A model generated the notes under the pieces. The model made no database searches. It was given only the letters and a program-made list of their open reading frames with translations, and had not been told where the DNA came from. The position numbers and the translations under genes are program-made. Below, piece after piece: positions 1 through 5,598 of a stretch of 5,598 nt of DNA. Position 1 is the stretch's first letter; each line of letters opens with the position of its first letter. The stretch is from an uncultured Blautia sp. (GTDB lineage Bacteria > Bacillota > Clostridia > Lachnospirales > Lachnospiraceae), in the NCBI GenBank assembly GCA_900547615.1, contig URHH01000156.1, positions 1-5,598 on the forward strand, given 5' to 3'.

Positions 1-314
1 CACACATGGATACGCCGATACAGACATTTTTTAAGGTGGTTTTCCCTGTTATGAAGCCGACCTGCGTGACGGTAGCCATTCTTCAGACAATGTGGATATG
101 GAACGATTACCTTCTTCCGTATCTCGTGCTGGATATTAAAAAATATAAGACCATACCGATTGCCATTCAGTATCTGCGCGGAGGATACGGTTCTATTGAT
201 ATGGGAGCCATGATGGGAGTTCTCGTACTTTCCATTATTCCGATTATCATATTCTACATGTTCTGCCAGAAATACATTATAGAAGGTGTTGTGGCAGGTG
301 CGGTAAAGGGTTAA
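1..314 (+). CDS. Carbohydrate ABC transporter permease (MalG/MsmG-like, CUT1), C-terminal fragment
   Basis: This is the 3' end of an inner-membrane permease that, with a partner permease, an ATPase and a binding protein, imports sugars. The frame is open from base 3 to the TAA at 312-314; the ATG at 6 is internal, so the N-terminus lies outside the window. The fragment opens inside the conserved EAA cytoplasmic loop (MDTPIQTFFKVVFPVMKP), which docks onto the ATPase; the EAA residues themselves would be just upstream. Two hydrophobic segments follow, around TCVTVAILQTMWIWNDYLLP and, nearer the end, MGVLVLSIIPIIIFYMF. The protein ends in QKYIIEGVVAGAVKG, the usual tail of MsmG/MalG-type permeases. 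The WNDYLLP motif after the EAA loop is also typical of this family. The substrate cannot be told from this piece. Other transporter genes are expected upstream. The gene is followed by a terminator-like hairpin. Confidence 0.93.
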   Translation, partial: HMDTPIQTFFKVVFPVMKPTCVTVAILQTMWIWNDYLLPYLVLDIKKYKTIPIAIQYLRGGYGSIDMGAMMGVLVLSIIPIIIFYMFCQKYIIEGVVAGAVKG

Positions 315-320
315 GAAGCC

Positions 321-349
321 TTTTCAAAGAGCTTTATAAATGATAAAAT
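321..349 (+). promoter_or_regulatory. Candidate sigma-A promoter for the regulator operon (weak)
   Basis: TTTTCA at 321-326 (4 of 6 to TTGACA) is followed by 17 bp and TAAAAT at 344-349 (5 of 6 to TATAAT). Transcription would start near 356, inside the hairpin region, giving a leader of about 75 nt. A second option is TTGTAA at 370-375, 18 bp, then TATTAT at 394-399, giving a leader of about 25 nt. AT-rich DNA yields such matches by chance, so neither is secure. Some promoter is expected here if the upstream hairpin terminates the transporter transcript. Confidence 0.25.
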
Positions 350-403
350 AAAGACAGTTTCGGACAGCTTTGTAAGAGCTTTCGAGCTGTCTTTATTATT
401 TTT
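347..403 (+). terminator. Probable Rho-independent terminator after the permease gene
   Basis: Bases 347-357 (AATAAAGACAG) and 387-397 (CTGTCTTTATT) form a perfect 11-bp inverted repeat followed by a T-rich run (ATTTTTT, 398-403). The stem is A/T-rich and the enclosed segment is long (29 nt), which is not ideal. Smaller hairpins can form inside it: AGCT-TTCG-AGCT at 377-388, and GACAGCT/AGCTGTC at 363-369/385-391. The last of these competes with the outer stem for the same 3' arm. The position, 33 bases after the permease stop and before the regulator start, fits termination of the transporter operon, perhaps partial. Confidence 0.6.
371..384 (+). promoter_or_regulatory. cre-like element (possible CcpA operator)
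   Basis: TGTAAGAGCTTTCG matches the catabolite-responsive element TGWAANCGNTNWCA except at the first base of the central CG (A instead of C) and the last base (G instead of A). A related core, AAAGAGCTTT, lies at 326-335, with the 14-base frames 47 bases apart. Both sit between a sugar permease and a sugar-sensing regulator, where carbon catabolite repression would be expected. The flaw at the central CG lowers confidence, and part of the element also forms the terminator's inner hairpin. Confidence 0.3.
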
Positions 404-417
404 AAATTTCGGGGAAT

Positions 418-423
418 GGAGAG
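418..423 (+). promoter_or_regulatory. Shine-Dalgarno site setting the response regulator start
   Basis: GGAGAG lies 7 bases before the ATG at 431, ideal spacing. The in-frame ATG at 416 has a purine run (GGGGA) directly abutting it with no spacing. Starting at 416 would also add five residues ahead of the canonical receiver beginning MYRILVVDDE. Together these select 431. Confidence 0.8.
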
Positions 424-430
424 AAAAAAT

Positions 431-1969
431 ATGTATCGTATTCTGGTGGTAGATGATGAAAGGATAGAGAGGGAGGGAATCAAGTACCTTCTTGCAGAAG
501 ATAAGGAGGAAAAGACCGTATTTGAGGCGGCTGACGGAAGACAGGCTTTGAATATTCTGGGGAAAGAAGAAATAGATATTCTTCTTACAGATGTCAAAAT
601 GCCTCATATGGACGGACTGGAGCTTACAAGGCGGGCGAGAGAAAAATATCCGGATCTGAAAATTATTATTTTCAGCGGATATGGGGATTTCTCCTTTGCT
701 CAGGAAGCAATACATTACGGTGTGACTGATTATATTTTAAAACCGGTGGATCCGGAGCAGTTTGAAGAGACGATGAAAAAGGTAGAACGGGACATTGCCG
801 GAAAGTGGAATCAGGAGAAACAGAAAAGCCGGGAGAAGGATTTTTTGAGACAGTATTTTCTCCAGAATTATCTGTACTCGGGTTCTGAGAAAATTCTGAA
901 AAAAGCGGAAGAAGTGCTTGATTTAAATGAATGGAATAAATGGCACTGCGCGATAATGATCGAGACAGGGACAGATTTTTTTGATTCTGCAAAAGATGTG
1001 CTGGAAGAGGGAATTTTTAAAGAACTTCGGAGAGAGTTTTTTTATCTGAACTTAAATGCCAGACAGTCGGTTCTTTTGTTTTGTGATATGTACTGCGATT
1101 ACACTCTTGTGGCAAACAGCATCTATCTTTATCTGAAAAGAGAATATGAGGTAAAATTCCATCTTGCAGTGAGCAGTAAGTTTGAAGGGTATCAGAAGCT
1201 TCCTTCTGTAATGGAACAGCTGGAACAGCTTATGGAAGAAAAGTTTTATCACCCGGATACCCATGTGTTTACTGTGGAGGAGGAAGCGGAAAAGGCGGAG
1301 CCGGGAGATGTGCAGGATTCCAGGCTGATGCAGAAGATTTCCGAGGACGTAAGCAGAAAGGATATGACGCAATTATGGAAGCATTTTACCTGCCTTTCCA
1401 GAAAATATCAGGAGAACGGACAGTTTTCCGCTATGTATATTAAGTTTGTATTTTCCAATGTGATTCAGGAACTATTTTCGGAAAATCGTTTTGGCGGAGA
1501 GCATAAGCTGGAAAAGGAAATTGAGCGTCTTTATAACTGCAGCAATATTTCTCAGATTCTGGAGGTAACAGAGGAAAACATAAGGGCATACGAAACCTTT
1601 TTGAACCGCTCCATGCGTGAGTCAAGAGACGAGGTTGCCACTGTGAAGAATTATATTTATGAAAATTACAGGGAAGATCTGAATCTGGAAACTCTGGCAG
1701 AAAAGGTTTATCTCTCTTCCGGATATTTAAGTTTTATTTTTAAGAAAGAAACGGGAATGAATCTCAACCGCTTTATCCGGGTAGTCCGTATGGAAAAAGC
1801 AAAGGAATTTCTCTGTACCACAAATATGAAGGTAGCGCAGGTGAGCGAGGAAGTGGGATTTGCAAACGTATCTTATTTCTGCCGGAGCTTTCGTGAATAT
1901 TATGGAAGCAGTCCGGAATCCTACCGGAAAGGAATGGGAGATGATGAAGAACATTCTGAAAAAATTTAA
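431..1969 (+). CDS. AraC-family response regulator (YesN-like)
   Basis: A 512-residue cytoplasmic transcription factor of the two-component type. Residues 1-120 are a receiver domain: acidic pocket Asp8-Asp9, phosphoacceptor Asp54 in LLTDVKMPHMDG, Ser82 in FSGYGDF and Lys104 in ILKPVD. All key residues are present, so phosphorylation is expected. Residues ~130-395 form the long middle region common in YesN-type regulators; the stretch ~170-280 resembles the degenerate GGDEF-like (CdaR-type) fold by pattern, which I could not test. Residues ~402-500 are an AraC/XylS DNA-binding domain with two helix-turn-helix units (LNLETLAEKVYLSSGYLSFI, and VAQVSEEVGFANVSYFCRSF). Length is normal for the family. 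The 3' end overlaps the kinase gene by 29 bases, so the two are co-translated partners. Likely targets are sugar-uptake genes such as the upstream transporter, by inference from context. No truncation or frameshift is visible. Confidence 0.95.
   Translation: MYRILVVDDERIEREGIKYLLAEDKEEKTVFEAADGRQALNILGKEEIDILLTDVKMPHMDGLELTRRAREKYPDLKIIIFSGYGDFSFAQEAIHYGVTDYILKPVDPEQFEETMKKVERDIAGKWNQEKQKSREKDFLRQYFLQNYLYSGSEKILKKAEEVLDLNEWNKWHCAIMIETGTDFFDSAKDVLEEGIFKELRREFFYLNLNARQSVLLFCDMYCDYTLVANSIYLYLKREYEVKFHLAVSSKFEGYQKLPSVMEQLEQLMEEKFYHPDTHVFTVEEEAEKAEPGDVQDSRLMQKISEDVSRKDMTQLWKHFTCLSRKYQENGQFSAMYIKFVFSNVIQELFSENRFGGEHKLEKEIERLYNCSNISQILEVTEENIRAYETFLNRSMRESRDEVATVKNYIYENYREDLNLETLAEKVYLSSGYLSFIFKKETGMNLNRFIRVVRMEKAKEFLCTTNMKVAQVSEEVGFANVSYFCRSFREYYGSSPESYRKGMGDDEEHSEKI
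1928..1933 (+). promoter_or_regulatory. Shine-Dalgarno site setting the histidine kinase start
   Basis: AAAGGA lies 7 bases before the ATG at 1941 and 10 before a second ATG at 1944. It lies inside the regulator's coding sequence, so kinase translation is probably coupled to it. The earlier in-frame ATG at 1860 would add 27 residues that are only the regulator's HTH codons read in another frame. The ATG at 1941 immediately precedes a basic segment and the first membrane helix, as expected for a kinase N-terminus. Confidence 0.75.
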
Positions 1970-3641
1970 AAATATGAAGTACAGACATAAGCTTACCATA
2001 CTGCTTGTCGTGGTAAGTCTTGTGCCTGTGACGGTAATTTCTCTTTATGGACATATGCGCATGAGCAGTCTTGTGCGGGAAAATGAAATGGAAGAGATGA
2101 ATTCTATTCTGGAACAGACGAGAGAAAGTATAGACAGTCAGGTTCAGGTTTACACAAGTCTCATAAATTATCTTACGTATTCTCCTGATATTGAAGAGAT
2201 CATCGCGGAAAAAAATATGGATAATTATCTGGCGTATGAGAGGTATACAGAGGTAGTAGATCCTCTTCTTACTGTGCCGAAATCATACCACGACGCGATT
2301 CTGCAGATACAGCTTTTTGCGGAAAGCATTAAGGTGCGCCATGGCTATACGCTGATTCCCATGAAAGAAATTGGAGAAGAATGGTGGGAACAGGAACTGA
2401 AAGACCAGGTGAGCGTTCAGTGGCTGATAGACAGGGAGAGAAGAGAGATTGCCGCGGTGAGAAAAATATATAAGGGGCAGAACGCAGAAGCGGCTCTTTG
2501 TATTACCCTTGATTATGATAAAGTGTTCCAGCCGTTTGAAAATATACTGACAGAAGATACAAGAGGCGTTATTGTGGACGATGCAGACGGAGCCGTTTGT
2601 TTTGTGGACGATCCGGAAGAAGGGAAAAGCGAAGAAGAGGTTTTAAAAGAGATTCAGGAAAATTATGCGTATGTCAGTGTAAAAAGCGGTGAGACAGGGT
2701 GGAATTATTACTTATATAAATCGCATGAAGCCATTTCTGCCGCTGTCTTTCACGTGCTGTTAAGTGAAATCCCGCTGATTCTTCTCTGTGTGGCAGGAAC
2801 CGTCTTTCTGGGAATTTATTTTTCCAGGCTGTTTACAAGAAAAATTGAAGAATTGACGGAAAATATGAATCAGGTAAATAACGGAAGCAGGGAAGTTACG
2901 GTATTCAGCGATTCGGAAGATGAGGTGGGGCTTCTTGTACGAAGCTTCCGAAATATGATGGAAGAAATCAACCGTCTGATCCATGAGGTGTATGAAAATA
3001 AAATCTCCTTGAAGGAATTTGAATTAAAGGCTCTGACGGCACAGATCAATCCCCATTTTCTTTATAATACGCTTTCAATCATAAACTGGATGGCAATCAG
3101 GGCAGGACAGAGACAGATCAGCAAGGTTACTCTTGCCCTGTCCACGTTTTACAGGACTGCTCTCAGTAAAGGTGCGGATATGGTAACTGTGGAAAACTGC
3201 ATTCAGAATATTAAAGCGTATCTGGAAATACAGCTTGTTATGCACGATGATAATTTTCTTGTGGAATGGCAGGTGGAACCGGAAATTAAAAATGAGATCG
3301 TGCCGAAGCTTGCTCTTCAGCCGGTTGTAGAAAATGCTCTGGAACACGGGCTTGATGTAAAAGAAGGAGAAGATAAACGGCTGAAGCTTTGTTTTGTGGA
3401 AGACGGAGAAGATATTTTAATGGCTGTTGAGGACAATGGACCCGGAATGGAACAGGAGGAAGCAGAATTACTTGTTACTTATCAGACTTCAGGCTATGGT
3501 CTTAAAAACGTAAACGACAGAATCTGTCTTCTCTACGGGGAGGAGTACAAAATTCGGATTTACAGTAAACTGGGACAGGGAACAAGAGTAGAAATCAGGA
3601 TTCCGAAAGGAGGAGCTGTTGATGAAAAAGAGCAGAAATAG
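1941..3641 (+). CDS. Sensor histidine kinase (YesM-like, His_kinase/HATPase)
   Basis: A 566-residue membrane sensor kinase. Order of parts: a short basic cytoplasmic N-terminus; membrane helix 1 at ~18-36 (LTILLVVVSLVPVTVISLY); an extracellular sensor of ~230 residues (37-266), Cache-like in placement, ending in the typical TGWNYYLY strand; membrane helix 2 at ~268-293; a HAMP linker at ~295-347 (including DEVGLLVRSFRNM); then the His_kinase (PF06580-type) core. The phosphoacceptor is His372 in LTAQINPHFLYNTLSIINWM. The ATPase domain has the N box at PVVENALEHG (Asn465), DNGPGM (498-503) and the glycine-rich GYGLKNVNDR (518-527). All catalytic motifs are intact. It should phosphorylate the regulator encoded just before it (29-base overlap). 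Its last 20 bases overlap the solute-binding lipoprotein gene. YesM-type kinases commonly sense carbohydrates or ABC transporter status; the ligand here is unknown. Start choice: 1941 or 1944, with 1941 better spaced from its ribosome site. Confidence 0.95.
   Translation: MMKNILKKFKNMKYRHKLTILLVVVSLVPVTVISLYGHMRMSSLVRENEMEEMNSILEQTRESIDSQVQVYTSLINYLTYSPDIEEIIAEKNMDNYLAYERYTEVVDPLLTVPKSYHDAILQIQLFAESIKVRHGYTLIPMKEIGEEWWEQELKDQVSVQWLIDRERREIAAVRKIYKGQNAEAALCITLDYDKVFQPFENILTEDTRGVIVDDADGAVCFVDDPEEGKSEEEVLKEIQENYAYVSVKSGETGWNYYLYKSHEAISAAVFHVLLSEIPLILLCVAGTVFLGIYFSRLFTRKIEELTENMNQVNNGSREVTVFSDSEDEVGLLVRSFRNMMEEINRLIHEVYENKISLKEFELKALTAQINPHFLYNTLSIINWMAIRAGQRQISKVTLALSTFYRTALSKGADMVTVENCIQNIKAYLEIQLVMHDDNFLVEWQVEPEIKNEIVPKLALQPVVENALEHGLDVKEGEDKRLKLCFVEDGEDILMAVEDNGPGMEQEEAELLVTYQTSGYGLKNVNDRICLLYGEEYKIRIYSKLGQGTRVEIRIPKGGAVDEKEQK
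3606..3613 (+). promoter_or_regulatory. Strong Shine-Dalgarno site for the solute-binding lipoprotein
   Basis: AAAGGAGG, nearly full complementarity to the 16S rRNA tail, ends 8 bases before the ATG at 3622. The adjacent in-frame TTG at 3619 is only 5 bases away and would merely add one residue, so 3622 is preferred. The site lies within the last codons of the kinase gene. It is the strongest of the three ribosome sites in this operon, consistent with a binding protein being made at a higher level than its kinase. Confidence 0.82.
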
Positions 3642-5295
3642 AAAAATACGAATGGCATTTCTGGCGGCAGCAGTCCTTCTTTCTTTTTCGGGCTGCAAAG
3701 AGACAGAGAAGCAGCCGGAAGAAAAAGATGTAAAAGCAGAAGAAAAGGAATGGGAGGAGGCGGAAAATACACCATATGGAAAATATCCGGAGCTTGTGAC
3801 TTATACGTTAGGGCAGATGAGCGGAGCAAACAATTCCAATCTTCCGGAGGGAAACACATATGAAGACAATGCGTACACAAGATACCTTCGAAAAATGCTG
3901 AATATTCAAAATGAAAGCGTATATATGGAGCGGGAAGAGCGGTATGACGAGTATGTGAATATTCTTGTAAAGGATCATACTCTCCCGGACGTTCTTGTAG
4001 TTTCCGACAGAGAAACCCTTCATGAGCTTGTGGAAAATGATCTGGTGGAGGATCTGACAGATGTGTATGAATCCTGTGCCTCGCCGCGGATTAAGGAAAT
4101 GTACGACAGCTATGGAGGGGAACTTCTGGAAGGAGGTATGTTTGACGGCCGTCTTATGGCAATTCCGGAGACGGTGATCGATCATGGCCCCTGCCTTTTG
4201 TGGCTTCGAAAAGACTGGATGGAAGAGCTTGGACTTTCTGAGCCGGAATCGCTGGAGGAAGCCTTCACAATTATCGAGGCATTCAGGGAAAACCGTATGG
4301 GGGCAGAGGCGGGAGAAGAGCCCATCGGTCTTTTATGCGATACTTCGTTAGTTGGGACAACGAGCACCAATTATTCTGTAGAGCCTGTTTTTGACAGTTT
4401 TCATGCTTCACCACAGAGGTGGATCCAAAATGATCAGGGAGAAATTGTGTATGGTTCTGTTACAGAGGAGACAAAAGAAGCTCTTGGGTATTTAAATCAG
4501 CTTTATGAAAGAGGGATTCTTGATACAGATTTTGCCCTTCGTGCCCAGAATAATTTAAGGGATCTTGTTGTGGAAGGAAAATGCGGTGCATTTTTCGGAC
4601 TATGGTGGACGCCCAATAACCCGCTTATGGACACGTACAGCCAGGAATGCGGGGCAGAATGGGAGCCTTATTATTTTACCGGCGATGTGCAGATAGAAGA
4701 CCAGCGTTTTACTACATTCAGAGACAATAAGTATGTAGTTGTGAGAAAAGGATATGAGCACCCGGAAATCGTGATGAAGATAATCAGCGTGTTATTTGAT
4801 TATACCCGCTATGAGGCAAAAGACGCAGATGAGGTAAACAGTTATTTTGCCTTGAATGTCGATCCGACTGCGAGGCCGCTTGTGATCAATGTGGATTATT
4901 ATGAGGCAACTTACAAGGTGACAGAGAATATCCGAAAGGCGCTTGCCGGGGAAATTTCCGTAAATTCTCTCAGCGCGATCGAGAAATCCTATTACGATGC
5001 CTGCAGCAATTATCTGGAAGGACGAAATGTGACAGCAGAGGACTGGGCTGCTTATAAATCCAGGATTTCCGCAGTTGGCTTATTGATTGATGGAAATTAT
5101 AAGCCTCCGGTCAGAAAATATCTGGAGGATACGGATGGAGAAATCCCGGAGACTCTGAAAACGCTGGAAAAAAACACCTTCATTCAGATTATTATGGGCA
5201 AAAAGCCGCTTGAATATTTTGATGAATTTGTGAAGATGTGGTATGAACAGGGGGGCGAAGAACTGACAGAGCAGGTGAGAAAAGATGTGGAGTGA
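3622..5295 (+). CDS. Extracellular solute-binding lipoprotein (LplA/YtcQ-like, sugar ABC type)
   Basis: A 557-residue lipoprotein anchored on the outer face of the membrane. The N-terminus is a lipoprotein signal: basic start (KKSRNRKIR), hydrophobic core (AFLAAAVLLSFS) and lipobox FSGC, with Cys25 as the lipidated residue. A charged, Glu/Lys-rich linker (26-55) follows. The body is a family 1 solute-binding fold of the large LplA/YtcQ type: LPDVLVV at 121-127, FDGRLMAIPE at 174-183, LLWLRKDWMEELGL at 192-205, LNQLYERGILDTDF at 291-304, and aromatic GLWW at 326-329, a possible sugar-stacking site. The C-terminus (TFIQIIMGKKPLEYFDEFVK, then WYEQGGEEL) is typical of this group. The length of ~550 residues is normal for LplA-like proteins and longer than usual MsmE/MalE partners of CUT1 permeases. 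It overlaps the kinase gene by 20 bases. It may feed a permease, or present ligand to the kinase sensor; sequence alone does not decide. The substrate is unknown. Confidence 0.93.
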   Translation: MKKSRNRKIRMAFLAAAVLLSFSGCKETEKQPEEKDVKAEEKEWEEAENTPYGKYPELVTYTLGQMSGANNSNLPEGNTYEDNAYTRYLRKMLNIQNESVYMEREERYDEYVNILVKDHTLPDVLVVSDRETLHELVENDLVEDLTDVYESCASPRIKEMYDSYGGELLEGGMFDGRLMAIPETVIDHGPCLLWLRKDWMEELGLSEPESLEEAFTIIEAFRENRMGAEAGEEPIGLLCDTSLVGTTSTNYSVEPVFDSFHASPQRWIQNDQGEIVYGSVTEETKEALGYLNQLYERGILDTDFALRAQNNLRDLVVEGKCGAFFGLWWTPNNPLMDTYSQECGAEWEPYYFTGDVQIEDQRFTTFRDNKYVVVRKGYEHPEIVMKIISVLFDYTRYEAKDADEVNSYFALNVDPTARPLVINVDYYEATYKVTENIRKALAGEISVNSLSAIEKSYYDACSNYLEGRNVTAEDWAAYKSRISAVGLLIDGNYKPPVRKYLEDTDGEIPETLKTLEKNTFIQIIMGKKPLEYFDEFVKMWYEQGGEELTEQVRKDVE

Positions 5296-5365
5296 GTAAG
5301 GGAGATGCTATATATTTGTTGAGGAGGTATTGAGATTAAGAGTGTAAGAGTAAAATAAGATAGAT
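5296..5365 (+). other. Short untranslated spacer with an orphan Shine-Dalgarno-like site
   Basis: Between the lipoprotein stop and the terminator lies a purine-rich spacer. It contains GAGGAGG at 5321-5327, as good a ribosome site as any in the window. No usable reading frame follows it: TTG at 5330 is only 2 bases away and stops after five codons, and GTG at 5342 stops at once. ATG at 5305 gives a five-codon frame ending at TGA 5320-5322. It may be a remnant of a lost downstream gene or chance purine richness. Confidence 0.4.
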
Positions 5366-5406
5366 GTACAAAGGTCGGGAAGAAATCCCGGCTTTTGTGC
5401 TTTTCT
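5366..5406 (+). terminator. Strong Rho-independent terminator ending the regulator-kinase-lipoprotein operon
   Basis: A 15-bp stem pairs 5366-5380 (GTACAAAGGTCGGGA) with 5386-5400 (TCCCGGCTTTTGTGC) around a 5-base loop (AGAAA). Twelve pairs are Watson-Crick and three are G-U wobbles. The run TTTTCT follows directly at 5401-5406. The GC-rich top of the stem and the T-run on the + side fit termination of the + strand operon; on the - strand the following bases are less uniformly T-rich. It lies about 70 bases after the lipoprotein stop. Confidence 0.92.
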
Positions 5407-5598
5407 GCCAGCTCCTTCCGGGGAAGGACGGTTTGGAAATTTATCTGCATTGTTCTATAAGCGATATTTCATGAGCGACAGGGCGGAAGTGAAGGAAATA
5501 CTTTCGTATCTTATAAAAAAAGCAGAAACAGGCGAAAAAGGGACTAGTATAACGAATATTAAATAATTGCTATATCAAACGGATGCCGCTTCCTCTTC
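5407..5598. other. Region without a supportable gene; open-frame fragment at its centre
   Basis: Nothing here passes as a gene. On the + strand one frame is open from 5354 to the TAA at 5564-5566. Its only ATG (5471) would give 31 residues starting MSDRAEVKEILSYL and ending TSITNIK, with a plausibly helical middle. There is no Shine-Dalgarno site before it, and the open part upstream runs through the terminator. A 36-codon frame at 5364-5474 ends in a TGA overlapping that ATG (ATGA), but it too starts in the terminator stem and lacks a good ribosome site. The composition becomes AT-rich towards 5500-5580, where promoter-like sequences could lie for a gene beyond the window. I recognise no family; a decayed gene end is possible. 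Confidence 0.4.

Noticed and set aside
416..430. Upstream in-frame ATG for the response regulator
   Set aside because: It has no properly spaced ribosome site, and the GGAGAG at 418-423 serves the ATG at 431, which begins the canonical receiver sequence.
1860..1940. Longer N-terminus for the kinase from the ATG at 1860
   Set aside because: This stretch is the regulator's essential HTH coding sequence in another frame; the better-spaced start at 1941 leads straight into the basic segment and membrane helix.
3619..3621. TTG start for the lipoprotein
   Set aside because: It adds a single residue and has poorer spacing from AAAGGAGG than the ATG at 3622.
311..5450. Open frames on the - strand throughout the window, the longest about 134 codons
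   Set aside because: Apart from parts of those at 311-715, 3489-3698 and 5184-5450 that reach non-coding or junction sequence, they lie antisense to strong genes. They show no recognisable domains, and their compositions look like antisense reads of Glu/Lys-rich coding sequence.
5364..5474. 36-codon frame beginning MYKGREEIPAF with an ATGA junction to a second short frame
   Set aside because: It starts within the terminator stem, lacks a convincing ribosome site and resembles no family I know.
5540..5580. Promoter-like sequence on the - strand (TTGATA and TATACT)
   Set aside because: The spacing is about 21 bases, too long for a sigma-A promoter, and no - strand gene follows it.
1..5598. 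CRISPR arrays, tRNA or rRNA genes, insertion sequences
   Set aside because: No regularly spaced repeats, cloverleaf-like sequence, terminal inverted repeats or transposase motifs were seen.

Overview
The window looks like part of a carbohydrate uptake and sensing locus from a moderately AT-rich Gram-positive anaerobe, most likely a Clostridia/Lachnospiraceae-type Firmicute. The reasons are strong AGGAGG-type Shine-Dalgarno sites, a lipoprotein solute-binding protein, a CUT1-type permease, and a YesM/YesN-style two-component pair of the kind that is abundant in this group. The assignment rests on gene content and style, not on a marker gene. All four genes lie on the + strand. I see no RNA gene, mobile element or CRISPR array.

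Layout. Bases 1-314 hold the C-terminal end of a sugar ABC transporter inner-membrane permease, cut by the window edge. Bases 315-430 are a compact intergenic region with a terminator-like hairpin, two cre-like (CcpA) elements, repeated GACAG boxes and weak promoter candidates. Three tightly overlapping genes follow: an AraC-type response regulator (431-1969), a YesM-type sensor histidine kinase (1941-3641) and a large LplA/YtcQ-like solute-binding lipoprotein (3622-5295). A strong Rho-independent terminator at 5366-5406 closes the unit. The last ~190 bases contain no gene I can support.

How they may work together. The kinase has a ~230-residue extracellular sensor flanked by two membrane helices. 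It should pass phosphate to Asp54 of the regulator, whose C-terminal AraC domain would activate sugar-uptake genes, plausibly the upstream transporter. The lipoprotein is encoded in an overlapping reading frame with the kinase and is separated from the permease by a terminator and the two regulatory genes. It may therefore be a ligand-presenting sensor component (as in AraPST or XylFII-LytS three-component systems) rather than, or as well as, the transport binding protein. That is the most interesting hypothesis here, and it is inference. All individual families are known.
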